The notes: generated from the sequence alone by a model not told the origin. A stretch of DNA of 64,000 bases from Thiodiazotropha sp040506775 (GCA_040506775.1 JBEVWC010000003.1:62001-126000), one strand, 5' to 3'. Positions 35,458 to 44,589 are shown, counted from the stretch's first letter. Program-made: numbers and translations.

Positions 35458-36204
35458 TCATTCACTCAGCACAGAGAGGCGTTCAAGGGCACCATGATCG
35501 AGCACCCGGAGGAGATGTTTTCGCAATTCGATCAAATTGGAATTGTGAAATCGGGTCAGAATCCGGCTGACGGTTTCCCGGGCCAACCCAAGGTAACTGG
35601 CGATATCACTGCGTGACATACTCAACCCGAGCTCCTGCCTGTTCAGGCCACGGATTCCGGAGCGTCTTGCCAGTGATAAAATGAAAGCTGCGATTCGTTG
35701 CTCGGCATTCTGTTGGATCAGGGAGGTGGTCACCATGTGATTCATCGCGACCTCCTGCCCCAGCAGTGTAATCAGGGCGTCCTGTATCGCCTCACGGGAT
35801 CGCCCGGACTTTGGCAGCGCTTCGATCTCAAGACGACAGACGCTGCTCGTCTCCAGGGCACGCACGGAATACGAATAGCAATCGGTGGCCAATCCATCGG
35901 TCCCAATCAGGTCGCCCGGAAGAAAAAACCCCACCACCCGTTCCGAGCTTGAGAGATCCCAGGTCATCGCTTTGAATGATCCGGATTTGACCGCATAAAT
36001 CGCACGAAATGGTTGATTGTACGCCAGCAGCATCTCACCCCGGGGGATTGGCATGCGTCTGATCAGGATGCCTTCCGGAATGCCGCTCCCGGGTTCCGCA
36101 TAGTCGAGAACCTGGCAAATGGGATCCAGGCCACACTCGCTGCAGGCCACTTCTTGATGTGGTGTTCGCTGTTCAGCACTGGGCAGGCAGCAGGTTCGAG
36201 GCAT
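35458..36204 (-). CDS. fnr: FNR-type oxygen-sensing transcription regulator
   Basis: The 248-residue Crp/FNR protein keeps the four cysteines that bind the oxygen-labile 4Fe-4S cluster: Cys21, Cys24 and Cys30 (CSECGLDPIC) and Cys123 (ETSSVCRLEI). The cyclic-nucleotide-binding fold precedes a helix-turn-helix with DIASYLGLARETVSRIL, whose E-x2-S-R matches FNR contacts to TTGAT. It should activate cbb3 and other microaerobic genes. The ATG lies nine bases after the rpoS stop, so rpoS and fnr are probably co-transcribed. Two extra N-terminal cysteines (5 and 6) and Cys109 are present. Confidence 0.94.
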   Translation of the reverse strand: MPRTCCLPSAEQRTPHQEVACSECGLDPICQVLDYAEPGSGIPEGILIRRMPIPRGEMLLAYNQPFRAIYAVKSGSFKAMTWDLSSSERVVGFFLPGDLIGTDGLATDCYSYSVRALETSSVCRLEIEALPKSGRSREAIQDALITLLGQEVAMNHMVTTSLIQQNAEQRIAAFILSLARRSGIRGLNRQELGLSMSRSDIASYLGLARETVSRILTRFHNSNLIELRKHLLRVLDHGALERLSVLSE

Positions 36205-36213
36205 CGCAATCCG

Positions 36214-37230
36214 TTACTTGAAGATGGATTCCACCGAAAAACCGTCCCTTTCCAGAATATCCCTCAATCTTCTCAACGCATCCATCTGTATCTGGCGTAC
36301 CCGTTCACGAGTCACACCCAGTTCGTTGGCAACCTGCTCCAAGGTCGAATTTTCGTAGCCATGCAGACCGAATCGCCGTTCCACAACTTCCCTTTGCTTG
36401 TCGTTGAGCTTGCTCAGCCAACGGTCCAGGTTCGCATTCAACCCGTCATTCTGGATATCCACGGTGGGATCGAGATTTTTCTCATCCGCTATCGTGTCGA
36501 GGAGTGGTTTGTCCGCATCTTTGCCGAATGGGGTGTCCACCGAAGTCACCCGCTCATTCAAACCGAGCATGCGTTTGACTTCATCGATGGGACGATCCAG
36601 GAGTTCGGCAATCTCCTCGGAACTGGGCTCGTGATCGAGGGACTGGGCCAGTTTACGTGCCGCTCTCAAGTAGACATTGATCTCTTTGACCACGTGTATC
36701 GGCAAGCGAATGGTGCGGGTCTGGTTCATGATCGCCCGCTCGATGGTCTGGCGTATCCACCATGTGGCGTAGGTGGAGAAGCGAAAACCCCGTTCCGGAT
36801 CAAACTTTTCAACTGCCCGGATCAAACCCAGATTGCCCTCTTCGATGAGATCGAGCAGTGCCAGGCCACGGTTCATATAGCGTCGGGCAATCTTCACCAC
36901 CAGCCGCAGATTGCTCTCGATCATGCGCTGCCGAGCGGCCTTTTCACCCTTCTGGGCGAGCCGCGCGTAGTAGACCTCTTCCTCAGCGGTCAACAGCTTC
37001 GAGATGCCGATTTCATTCAGATAGAGCCGGGTGGCATCCATCTGGGCATCGCCGGCCTCAAGCGTCCTGCTCTTCAGGGATTCATTGATTTCGTTCTTTT
37101 CATAGGTGGCCTCACTGTCATCATCCTGCTCATCGGACATGATGATTTCACTGTCCTCGAGGTCCTCCATGGTGGAGTCGTCATCTGAAGCATCCGACTC
37201 GACTGAAGTATCAATCATTCTCATCTCCAT
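36214..37230 (-). CDS. rpoS: RNA polymerase sigma factor RpoS
   Basis: Sigma-38 directs the general stress and stationary-phase response. The 338-residue protein has a long acidic N-terminal region (about 1-60) and then region 1.2 (DATRLYLNEIG), 2.1-2.4 (LLDLIEEGNLGLIRAVEKFD, FSTYATWWIRQTIERAI), 3 and 4.2 (NELGVTRERVRQIQMDAL). Region 2 is almost that of E. coli RpoS rather than RpoD or RpoH. Genomic order with nlpD, yqaA, pcm and surE is the classical one. Several in-frame ATGs near the start leave the exact first codon open. Confidence 0.97.
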   Translation of the reverse strand: MEMRMIDTSVESDASDDDSTMEDLEDSEIIMSDEQDDDSEATYEKNEINESLKSRTLEAGDAQMDATRLYLNEIGISKLLTAEEEVYYARLAQKGEKAARQRMIESNLRLVVKIARRYMNRGLALLDLIEEGNLGLIRAVEKFDPERGFRFSTYATWWIRQTIERAIMNQTRTIRLPIHVVKEINVYLRAARKLAQSLDHEPSSEEIAELLDRPIDEVKRMLGLNERVTSVDTPFGKDADKPLLDTIADEKNLDPTVDIQNDGLNANLDRWLSKLNDKQREVVERRFGLHGYENSTLEQVANELGVTRERVRQIQMDALRRLRDILERDGFSVESIFK

Positions 37231-37272
37231 CTCACTCTCATCACTTTGGTGCTTATTATGTTTTGACCACTG

Positions 37273-38202
37273 CTATCGTCGAGGCAGTAGAGGCAGTGGA
37301 TTGATGGGCTTGCCCTTTTTCCTGATTTCAAAGTGCAAAACCGGCTGGGCATCGCTATTGGGCGAACCCATGTATGCCACGATATCACCCTTGGCCAATT
37401 TATCACCCTCTTTTACCAGGAGTTTTCGATTGTATCCATAGGCACTCAGGTAATCCCGGTCATGCTTGATGATAACCAGATTACCGTATCCCACCAACCC
37501 ATCACCCGCATATACCACCCTGCCGGCCTCCGCAGCTCTGACCGGCTGTCCCTCACGACCGCTGATCCAGACGCCTTTACGGTTATGGTCCTGAGAAGAA
37601 AATGTTCGGACGACTTTCCCTTTGGTCGGCCAGGACCAGGTTAACTTGACGTTCTTTTTCTGCGCTGTGACCGGCGTCGGCTTAGGAGCGGCGGGCTGAG
37701 CGGATTTCTGGGTTGGCTGTGGCTTTGAGACTGATTGAGAGGTGGGCTTTTTGACCGACGCGGATTGCTCTGCGGTCGATACCGGGGGTCTTTTTTGAAT
37801 GGATTTTGAGGGCCCGGGAGCCTTGGGATTGTTGCGCTTTTCATGCGGCTTGAGCCGCAGGCGCTGACCCGGGTAGATGGCGTAGTCCGGCCCCTTGATT
37901 CCGTTCCAGGCCGCCAGCTGGCGGTGCTCAAGGTAGTGACGCCAGGCGATGGAGTACAGCGTATCACCGGGCTGTACCAGATAGTAGGTGCGGGAAGTCC
38001 TGAAGCGATTGGGCTTACGGGCCTGCTTCGTGAGGCTGGGTTGGGTTGAGACCGGCTTTTGAGCTACCCCGGACTCTCGGGTGTAGACCGGAGCACTGCC
38101 CTTGGAACTGCAGGCTTCGAGTAACAGCAGCGCACAACACACCAGTCCGGTCAGCCATACCGGAGAGCGGCTCATGGTTGTACTGCCGTAGTTACCAAAC
38201 AC
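37273..38202 (-). CDS. nlpD: NlpD-type lipoprotein with LysM and degenerate LytM domains
   Basis: NlpD activates the cell-wall amidase AmiC during division. The 309-residue protein has a lipoprotein signal (lipobox LLEAC, residue 31), a LysM domain (YLVQPGDTLYSIAWRHY), a Pro/Lys/Ser-rich linker and a C-terminal M23 fold. The zinc ligands are altered: HNRKGVWISG stands where active enzymes have HxGxD, and PVLHFEI lacks the first His of HxH. This is the same loss as in E. coli NlpD. The start is GTG with AGAGG six bases upstream; an ATG nine codons later is possible. Confidence 0.93.
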   Translation of the reverse strand: MFGNYGSTTMSRSPVWLTGLVCCALLLLEACSSKGSAPVYTRESGVAQKPVSTQPSLTKQARKPNRFRTSRTYYLVQPGDTLYSIAWRHYLEHRQLAAWNGIKGPDYAIYPGQRLRLKPHEKRNNPKAPGPSKSIQKRPPVSTAEQSASVKKPTSQSVSKPQPTQKSAQPAAPKPTPVTAQKKNVKLTWSWPTKGKVVRTFSSQDHNRKGVWISGREGQPVRAAEAGRVVYAGDGLVGYGNLVIIKHDRDYLSAYGYNRKLLVKEGDKLAKGDIVAYMGSPNSDAQPVLHFEIRKKGKPINPLPLLPRR

Positions 38203-38400
38203 CTGATACCTCTCGCACGCTTCCCTAAATTTTGTGGTCCTCTGAGCAAACCTGACTCCGCGAGCGTTCGCCTGTGTCCACTCGCCGCCTCGCCTGCCGT
38301 GCAGGGTTCCAATGACATTTCGGGATCCGGCGGTGTATGACCATCCTTTCCGGCCATATCCTGCCGGAATCCGATGTCAACTTCTCCGCTGTCTCCTGAC

Positions 38401-38976
38401 CTACCTGAGATAGAAGAACAAGAGAACGAATGCGCCCACCAGCATCCAGCCCACACGATCCACATAGCGGTGCAGCACCTGTTCCATCCGCGGTCCCCCC
38501 CAGGCCATGAGCATCGCCACCAAAAAGAAACGCGCACCCCTGCCAACTGCCGAGGCGATCAGGAAGGGCACCAGAGCCATCGATACCACCCCGGCACTGA
38601 TGGTGAATATCTTGTAGGGGATGGGGGAGAAACCAGCCAGGAACACAGCCCAGAAACCCCACCGATCAAACCAGCTCTGGGCCTGCTGATAGGCATCCCA
38701 ATAACCCCAGTCGTGCAACCAGGGCTCTACAAAATCCATTGCGAAAACCCCGATAAAATAACCCAGCAATCCACCCAGCACCGAAGCGAGGGTGGTCAGG
38801 GCGGCGTAATACCAGGCGCGATGCGGCTCCGCCATGCTCATGGGCGCAAGCATCACATCCGGCGGAATCGGGAAAAACGAGGATTCGGCAAAGCTCAATC
38901 CAGCCAGATAGCGGGGTGCATGGGGGTGACGGGACCACTGCATGGTTCGCGCGTAGAGCGCGGAAAAGACTCCCAT
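38401..38976 (-). CDS. yqaA: YqaA/DedA-like VTT-domain membrane protein
   Basis: The 191-residue inner-membrane protein begins with a soluble segment and FAESSFFPIPPDVMLAPM, the conserved VTT/SNARE-associated region, followed by LGGLLGYFIGVFAM and FSPIPYKIFTISAGVVSM, another hallmark. Relatives of the DedA family affect lipid translocation and membrane homeostasis. It lies between pcm and nlpD, with its ATG overlapping the pcm stop by one base (TGATG), the conserved order in Gammaproteobacteria. Confidence 0.93.
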   Translation of the reverse strand: MGVFSALYARTMQWSRHPHAPRYLAGLSFAESSFFPIPPDVMLAPMSMAEPHRAWYYAALTTLASVLGGLLGYFIGVFAMDFVEPWLHDWGYWDAYQQAQSWFDRWGFWAVFLAGFSPIPYKIFTISAGVVSMALVPFLIASAVGRGARFFLVAMLMAWGGPRMEQVLHRYVDRVGWMLVGAFVLLFFYLR

Positions 38977-39641
38977 CAGATCATCCCTCCCACCAGGGGC
39001 ACAAAATTGGCCGATTCCAGCTGTTCCTGCTGATATCCCGCTTCAGTCCGGGTAATGCGAATCATGACTTGTCCGTGTTTTTTTTGCAGTGGCAGAACCA
39101 GTCGCCCACCAACCGCGAGTTGCTCGAGCAGGCTTTGCGGCAGCCCGCTGGGCGCCGCGGTCACCAGAATACCGTCGTATGGGGCGTACTCGGGCAAACC
39201 GATGCCGCCGTCACTGTGCTTGAGATGTATGTTTCGCAAGCCAAGTTCCCGAAATCTGAGGCGAGCCTGTTCCATGAGTGCCGCTATGCGTTCGACACTG
39301 TGCACACGGCGCACCAGCTGAGCGAGAATCGCACACTGGTAGCCCGAACCGGTACCAATCTCAAGCACGGTTTCCGGAACACCGTTCTCGATCAGGGCCT
39401 CGGTCATACGCGCCACGGTGTAGGGTTGCGAGATGGTCTGGCCGTGACCGATGGGCAGCGCGGTCTCTTCGTAGGCCCGACTGGCAAGCGCCTCATCGAC
39501 AAAGATATGCCGGGGGGTGTTGCACAGAGCCTCCAGAACAGCCGCGTTCCGGATACCCTTGTTGCGCAGGCGCTGGACGAGACGCTCCCGGGTTCGCTGG
39601 GAGGTCATACCGATTCCCTGATGCTCACGCCGCATGCTCAT
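38976..39641 (-). CDS. pcm: Protein-L-isoaspartate O-methyltransferase
   Basis: The enzyme repairs isoaspartyl damage in ageing proteins. It has VLEIGTGSGYQCAILAQL (SAM motif I), ALPIGHGQTISQPYTVARM before it and GILVTAAPSGLP, all typical. The ATG at 39641 overlaps the surE stop in an ATGA, the expected coupling; a GTG four codons upstream is also open. Length about 221 residues. Confidence 0.95.
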   Translation of the reverse strand: MSMRREHQGIGMTSQRTRERLVQRLRNKGIRNAAVLEALCNTPRHIFVDEALASRAYEETALPIGHGQTISQPYTVARMTEALIENGVPETVLEIGTGSGYQCAILAQLVRRVHSVERIAALMEQARLRFRELGLRNIHLKHSDGGIGLPEYAPYDGILVTAAPSGLPQSLLEQLAVGGRLVLPLQKKHGQVMIRITRTEAGYQQEQLESANFVPLVGGMI

Positions 39642-40381
39642 CCCTTCAGCCACTGCTCCACCGCCGGTAGCGCACTGTGACGGGTCAGATCCACCTGCAG
39701 GGGGGTTACTGAAACGTAACCCTCACGCACTGCATGAAAATCTGTTCCGGGGCCGGCATCCTGCTCCGCTCCGGCAGGTCCCACCCAGTAGATGATCTTT
39801 CCCCGTGGATCGTGGCTTTTGACCACCGGCTCCGCCTTGTGGCGATGCCCAAGACGGGTGGCCATGAACCCTTTTAATGACGGATAGGGCACATCGGGCA
39901 CATTGACATTCAGAATCACACCTTCCGTAAGGGGTGCGTCGATCAGCCGCTGGACCATTTCGACCGCCACCAGCCCTCCGGTTTCAAAATGCATGGGGGT
40001 ATGGGAATTCATCGAAATGGCAATCGCCGGAAGCCCCAGAAAGCGTCCCTCGGTGGCCGCGGCAACGGTTCCGGAATAGAGCACGTCGTCCCCCATGTTG
40101 GGGCCGGCATTGATACCGGATACGACCAGGTCCGGCTCCTCCTCCAACAACCCGGTGATGGCCAGATGCACACAGTCGGTTGGCGTTCCATCCACCCGGA
40201 TGAAGCCGTTTTCCATCGTCCGTGCTCGCAGGGGGTTCACCAGGGTCAGGGAGTTGCTGGCGCCACTGCGATCCTGATCAGGGGCGACCACCACGATATC
40301 ACCAAGCGCTGACAACTTGTCCGCCAACATCTGCAGGCCCGGAGCCTGATAGCCGTCGTCATTACTCAGGAGAATCTTCAT
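39638..40381 (-). CDS. surE: 5'/3'-nucleotidase SurE
   Basis: The survival-protein E phosphatase acts on nucleoside monophosphates. It starts MKILLSNDDGYQAPG (metal Asp pair), with DQDRSGASNSLTL (Ser/Asn) and VVSGINAGPNMGDDV (Asn), so all active-site motifs are present. Length 247 residues from the ATG at 40381; the longer frame upstream has no family similarity. It is the first gene of the surE-pcm-yqaA-nlpD-rpoS-fnr series, and is divergent from smr. Confidence 0.96.
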   Translation of the reverse strand: MKILLSNDDGYQAPGLQMLADKLSALGDIVVVAPDQDRSGASNSLTLVNPLRARTMENGFIRVDGTPTDCVHLAITGLLEEEPDLVVSGINAGPNMGDDVLYSGTVAAATEGRFLGLPAIAISMNSHTPMHFETGGLVAVEMVQRLIDAPLTEGVILNVNVPDVPYPSLKGFMATRLGHRHKAEPVVKSHDPRGKIIYWVGPAGAEQDAGPGTDFHAVREGYVSVTPLQVDLTRHSALPAVEQWLKG

Positions 40382-40519
40382 ACCGGGCACAATATACTTT
40401 AAACAAGCCCCTTTCTCATCCGATTGTTTGCCCTGAATCGACATCCATGAACCGGGCAGGATTGAGATTCGCCCGTACTCCCCCTAACATGCCGGTACCA
40501 CCTGAAAAAACCCCGGAAC

Positions 40520-41071
40520 ATGACCCACCAGGACAGCAAAGACGACGAAGACATGACGGCCTTCTTTGAGGAAGTCGGTGATGTCCAACCGTTGAAAAAC
40601 AAGCGCGCGGCGCCCTTCCGTCGTCGTCTGCCTCCGCGTCCGTTGAATCTGGGTCTCGACGATGAAGACCCGGATCAGGACCTCTATTCCGACCAGGAAA
40701 TCGAAACCGGCGACGAACTTTTGTTTGCCCGGCCCGGGGTGCAGCATCGCCTGTTACAGGATCTGCGCAGGGGGTATCTGGAGATCGGCGCGGAACTGGA
40801 TCTGCATGGCCTGACTGTGCGCTATGCCCGGGAAGAGCTGAACCAATTCATTCAGGAGTGTCAGCGTCGGCATATCCGTTGTGTACGCATTATCCACGGC
40901 AAGGGATATGGATCCGAGGGTCGTCAACCGGTGTTGAAGCAGAAGCTCAATCTCTGGTTGAGGCAACGCGACGATGTGCTGGCCTTTACCTCGGCAACCC
41001 GCCGGGATGGGGGCACCGGAGCGGCGTACGTTCTGTTTCGCAATCCCCGCAAAGACCGACGTGGACGTTGA
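40520..41071 (+). CDS. Smr-domain protein
   Basis: The 183-residue protein has an acidic and basic N-terminal half (about 1-90) and a C-terminal Smr domain with the two hallmark motifs ELDLHGLTV and RIIHGKGYGSEG. Related SmrA/SmrB proteins are nucleases; SmrB cleaves mRNA at collided ribosomes in E. coli. Which subtype this is cannot be settled; the length suits SmrA/SmrB. It is divergent from surE and precedes the MoxR module, with its own promoter between. Confidence 0.9.
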   Translation: MTHQDSKDDEDMTAFFEEVGDVQPLKNKRAAPFRRRLPPRPLNLGLDDEDPDQDLYSDQEIETGDELLFARPGVQHRLLQDLRRGYLEIGAELDLHGLTVRYAREELNQFIQECQRRHIRCVRIIHGKGYGSEGRQPVLKQKLNLWLRQRDDVLAFTSATRRDGGTGAAYVLFRNPRKDRRGR

Positions 41072-41095
41072 AATAATGCTTAATCCGAGTAAAAT
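41068..41095 (+). promoter_or_regulatory. Candidate sigma-70 promoter of the MoxR module
   Basis: TTGAAA (41068-41073) and TAAAAT (41090-41095) are separated by 16 bases. Expected start of transcription is near 41102, about 70 bases before the TTG of the first gene. The -35 lies over the end of smr. Confidence 0.5.
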
Positions 41096-41171
41096 GCTTG
41101 GTTATTAGCGGCTCCGGGAGTCATCCCCTACCCCGTTATGCAGTATTCGGAAGTGACAGGAGTACCTCAGC

Positions 41172-41729
41172 TTGGCTATCAGAATCAAAAGTCAGTGGCA
41201 TGACGATGAGACGGTCCGCTCTGCGGACGAGATCGGTGGAGCCATCGCCTTCATCGCCTGGCGTATCGCCCTGGACAAGGCCATCAATCTCCATGGTAAA
41301 CAGTTCGTTTATGACGATGACGAACAACGACTGGCGGTGATCAGCGAATACCTTATATATGAGACGCAGATCGCCGATCGCATGATACACGGCATGGTGG
41401 ACCCGGAAACCCGGGTTGCGATTGTCACCGCGCTGGTGTTGAAACTGGCCGATCATTACCGGGACAACGCCACCGATCTTGTGGGCAGCGGCGAGCATGC
41501 CCAGGCATTCATCGACCGCTACAACCGACGCTCCGGCGAATATGCCGAGTTCAATTTTGGCGAGGACGGTCCCAGCTATCCCTTCTTTCGTCACCTGGGA
41601 TACGAAATTCAGCAGGTGATGAGCAACCCGGCCCATGATAACCGATGGGTGATCGATCAGGTGATGGACGTGGACGGTCCGGAAATCTACAAGCAACTGT
41701 CCCGCGCGGTCAAAAACCTCTTCGATTAG
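41172..41729 (+). CDS. Unknown protein, first gene of a MoxR-VWA operon
   Basis: The 185-residue soluble, largely helical protein begins IKSQWHDDETVRSADEIGG after a TTG start; AGGAG lies nine bases upstream and no in-frame ATG occurs before residue 70. It contains an acidic middle part and the segment EFNFGEDGPSYPFFRHLGYE. I do not recognise a family. Only eight bases separate it from the MoxR ATPase gene, which in turn is three bases from the VWA gene, so the three products very probably act together. Confidence 0.8.
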   Translation: MAIRIKSQWHDDETVRSADEIGGAIAFIAWRIALDKAINLHGKQFVYDDDEQRLAVISEYLIYETQIADRMIHGMVDPETRVAIVTALVLKLADHYRDNATDLVGSGEHAQAFIDRYNRRSGEYAEFNFGEDGPSYPFFRHLGYEIQQVMSNPAHDNRWVIDQVMDVDGPEIYKQLSRAVKNLFD

Positions 41730-41737
41730 GAAAACTC

Positions 41738-42781
41738 ATGCGTCCTGCACAACTGCTCACCATCCTCGAACAGGAATTCATCAGCACCCGTCAGGGTCAT
41801 CACACACCGGTCATGCTCTGGGGGCCTCCCGGGGTCGGCAAATCGGACATGGTGCGGGATGTGGCTCACAGCCACCAGGCACCGGTGATCGATATCCGCC
41901 TCTCGCAGATGGAACCCAGCGATCTGCGGGGTATACCCTTCCGTACGGATAACACCGTGGAGTGGGCCATTCCCTCGATCCTGCCGAATGCCGAAAGACA
42001 CGGTGATGAAGGCATTCTGTTCCTGGACGAGATTACATCCGCTCCACCCACGGTATCCGCGGCGGCCTACCAGTTGATCCTTGATCGGCGCCTCGGCGAA
42101 TACCAGGTGCCCGATGGCTGGGCCATCTTCGCCGCCGGCAATCGCCAGGGCGACCGGGGTGTGACATACAGCATGCCCGCGCCCCTGGCCAACCGGTTTT
42201 CCCATTTTGAAGTGGAGACCCACCTGGATGACTGGGTGGCCTGGGCCTATCGGCACCGTATCGACGAGCGGGTGATCGCATTCCTGCGTTTCCGCCCGGA
42301 ACTGCTGTTCGATTTCGATCCCGCTCACAACCCGGTTGCCTTCCCGTCACCCCGCTCCTGGGAATTCGCCCATCGGGCCCTGCAGAAATTTGTCAACCAC
42401 CCGCAGTTGCTGCAGGGTGCCTTGCAGGCCTGCGTCGGCCCCGCGGCAGGCGTGGAACTGACTGCGTTCGTCAACAGTCTCGATAAGATGCCCGATCTGG
42501 ACGCGATCCTGAGAGGCGAAGAGGTCCCGACCCCGGAAGAGATCGATCTGCAATACGCCGTGGCATCCGCTCTGGTTGGACGGGCCATTCGAGCCCATGA
42601 AGCAGGCAACGGCCTGGAGGTCCATGGACGCATCCTGGAATACGCCGGACGTTTTCCCCAAAGAGAGATGGGGGTAATGCTGGTATCCGATATGCATCGT
42701 GCTGTTGGGGAATCTCTGTTTGAGGTACCCCAGTTCAATGACTGGGCGCAGGCGGTGTGTGACGTCATGCTCTATGAGTAG
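41738..42781 (+). CDS. MoxR-family AAA+ ATPase
   Basis: The 347-residue protein has Walker A GPPGVGKSD (residues 29-37), sensor-type WAIFAAGNRQGDRGVTY, Walker B GILFLDEITSAPP and the arginine-finger region PAPLANRFSHFEV, all typical of MoxR ATPases. The start at 41738 has TAGGAAAA upstream and opens directly into the AAA domain. MoxR proteins work as chaperones with VWA proteins to mature or activate enzymes. The following VWA gene is its likely partner. The target is not evident. Confidence 0.92.
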   Translation: MRPAQLLTILEQEFISTRQGHHTPVMLWGPPGVGKSDMVRDVAHSHQAPVIDIRLSQMEPSDLRGIPFRTDNTVEWAIPSILPNAERHGDEGILFLDEITSAPPTVSAAAYQLILDRRLGEYQVPDGWAIFAAGNRQGDRGVTYSMPAPLANRFSHFEVETHLDDWVAWAYRHRIDERVIAFLRFRPELLFDFDPAHNPVAFPSPRSWEFAHRALQKFVNHPQLLQGALQACVGPAAGVELTAFVNSLDKMPDLDAILRGEEVPTPEEIDLQYAVASALVGRAIRAHEAGNGLEVHGRILEYAGRFPQREMGVMLVSDMHRAVGESLFEVPQFNDWAQAVCDVMLYE

Positions 42782-42784
42782 CCC

Positions 42785-44017
42785 ATGGACACGGATCAGA
42801 TCGATACCAAACTGGCGGCGGCCCGCACCAAGCTGATCCTGGATAAACCCTTCCTGGGAGCCTTGGTGATGCGTCTGCCCATGGAGGCGGCCAATCCGGA
42901 CTGGTGCCCCGCAACCGCCACGGACGCGCGTAAGTTTTACTACAATCCGGAATTCATCGATCAACTGACCCTGGATGAGACCCAGTTCATGCTCGCCCAC
43001 GAGGCGCTGCACTGCGCCTTGTCCCACTTTGCCCGCCGACAGCATCGCACCAAACTCCACTGGGACATGGCCTGTGACTACGCCATCAATCCCCTGTTGG
43101 TCGCAGACGGGCTGAAACCCCCACCCGGCTCCCTGATGCTGCCCCAGTTCCAGGGTATGACCGCGGAAGAGATCTACCCCTGCCTGGATGACAAGGACGA
43201 CGAAAAACCCCTGGACAACCACGTCTATGACGAGGACAACACCAAGGGCACCGGTTCGGGAAAGACGGAAAAACAGATGAACAAGGACCGCGAGCAGTCG
43301 GATACCGAGCGGGAGGGGGATGAGCACGATCAACCTCAGACCGGTACCGGTTCCGCTGCCTCGCAGCCACCACCGCTGTCACCGGATGAAGCCGAAACCC
43401 TGAACATCCAGTGGCAGCAGCGCCTCGCCGGCGCCGCCCAGCAGGCCATGCAGGTCGGCAAGCTCGATGGCGCCATGGCCCGAATGGTTGACCATCTGTT
43501 ACAACCGCAACTGCCCTGGCGACTGCTTCTGGCCCGCTACATGACCGCCATCGCCCGGGATGACTTCAGTTATATGCGCCCATCCCGCCGGGAGGGGGAG
43601 TTCATACTTCCCAGCCTGCGCAGTAACCAGGTGGAATTGGTCGTGGCATTGGATACCAGTGGCTCGATTCAGGATCACGAGATGGGTGAATTTCTTGCGG
43701 AGATCAATGCCCTCAAGGGACAGATGCGCGCCCGAATCACCCTGCTGGCCTGTGACTCAGCACTGGCGGAGGGGGCACCCTGGGTTTACGAGTCCTGGGA
43801 GGATTTTCACCTCCCCGCATCCATTACCGGAGGCGGTGGAACCAGCTTCGTACCTGTATTCGATTGGGTCAGGGACCAGGGAGTCCGCCCCGATCTGCTT
43901 GTCTATTTCACAGATGCGGAGGGCGCCTTTCCCGAGCACCCCCCGCAGTTTCCGGTAATCTGGCTGATCAAGGGTAAGGAATCGACTCCCTGGGGCCAGC
44001 GTATCCAGCTGAACTGA
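42785..44017 (+). CDS. VWA-like protein with putative metallopeptidase domain (DUF2201 type)
   Basis: The 410-residue protein combines an N-terminal putative metallopeptidase domain with zinc motif HEALH (72-76) and a C-terminal VWA-like domain with MIDAS start ALDTSGS (290-294), LLACDSAL and a later YFTDAEG. A linker of about 60 residues (135-195) is rich in Asp, Glu, Lys and Thr. Such proteins are coded with MoxR ATPases across bacteria; protease activity has not been shown for most. Located three bases after the MoxR gene. Confidence 0.9.
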   Translation: MDTDQIDTKLAAARTKLILDKPFLGALVMRLPMEAANPDWCPATATDARKFYYNPEFIDQLTLDETQFMLAHEALHCALSHFARRQHRTKLHWDMACDYAINPLLVADGLKPPPGSLMLPQFQGMTAEEIYPCLDDKDDEKPLDNHVYDEDNTKGTGSGKTEKQMNKDREQSDTEREGDEHDQPQTGTGSAASQPPPLSPDEAETLNIQWQQRLAGAAQQAMQVGKLDGAMARMVDHLLQPQLPWRLLLARYMTAIARDDFSYMRPSRREGEFILPSLRSNQVELVVALDTSGSIQDHEMGEFLAEINALKGQMRARITLLACDSALAEGAPWVYESWEDFHLPASITGGGGTSFVPVFDWVRDQGVRPDLLVYFTDAEGAFPEHPPQFPVIWLIKGKESTPWGQRIQLN

Positions 44018-44022
44018 TCTGC

Positions 44023-44589
44023 TTACATCGGTTTTTTAAGGGTGAAGGCTCCCCGCAGATCACCCTTCTGGTATCCCCGTGCCTTGTCCTGTGGGTAGAG
44101 TTCATCGAGCTTGGCAGCGACCGGCTCAGCAAGTTCCGCCCCATGGCACTTGGTACAGACCTCACCCGTGGGTATGGCTTTCATCATTCGGAACACCTTG
44201 CGGCCCTGTTCTTCCACAACCTCCGCCTTGACCAGTTTCATCGGATCCTCACCGGCCTGTTTACGTGCTTCGAATTCCTCCAAAACAGCCGTTTCCCAGG
44301 CATCCGGCACGTTATCCGGGTTACGGATTTTCAGGCTGGTGCGGCCCACGTCCCATCGGCTCATCTGGGAGTGAGCCTCTGCAAGATGCGGCGCTACGGT
44401 GTTACAGGTGGAGATGGCGCCGACCGGCCCATCCTTTTTCATACTCTTCTGCAGTTCACCTTTCAAATCGGTCATGAAGGCCTTGATGATACCCTTGCCC
44501 TCTTCCACATTGGCTTGCATGGCTTCATCCGCCTGGGCTGCACCACAGATCATCATGGAAGTCAGTAATACTATTGCGCGTCTTTTCAT
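44023..44589 (-). CDS. Periplasmic haem-binding DUF3365/Tll0287-like protein
   Basis: The 188-residue protein has a signal peptide (RRAIVLLTSMMICGAAQA), then ISTCNTVAPHLAEAHSQM and WDVGRTSLKIRNPDN, which are hallmarks of the DUF3365 sensor family, and a c-type haem site GEVCTKCHGAEL near residue 145. Family members carry haem c as redox or gas sensors; here no kinase is attached, so it is a free periplasmic cytochrome-like protein. It converges with the VWA gene with five bases between them. Confidence 0.88.
   Translation of the reverse strand: MKRRAIVLLTSMMICGAAQADEAMQANVEEGKGIIKAFMTDLKGELQKSMKKDGPVGAISTCNTVAPHLAEAHSQMSRWDVGRTSLKIRNPDNVPDAWETAVLEEFEARKQAGEDPMKLVKAEVVEEQGRKVFRMMKAIPTGEVCTKCHGAELAEPVAAKLDELYPQDKARGYQKGDLRGAFTLKKPM

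Noticed and set aside
36013..37188. Plus-strand open frame of 391 codons opposite fnr and rpoS
   Set aside because: It spans two well-defined genes in antisense and shows no motif.
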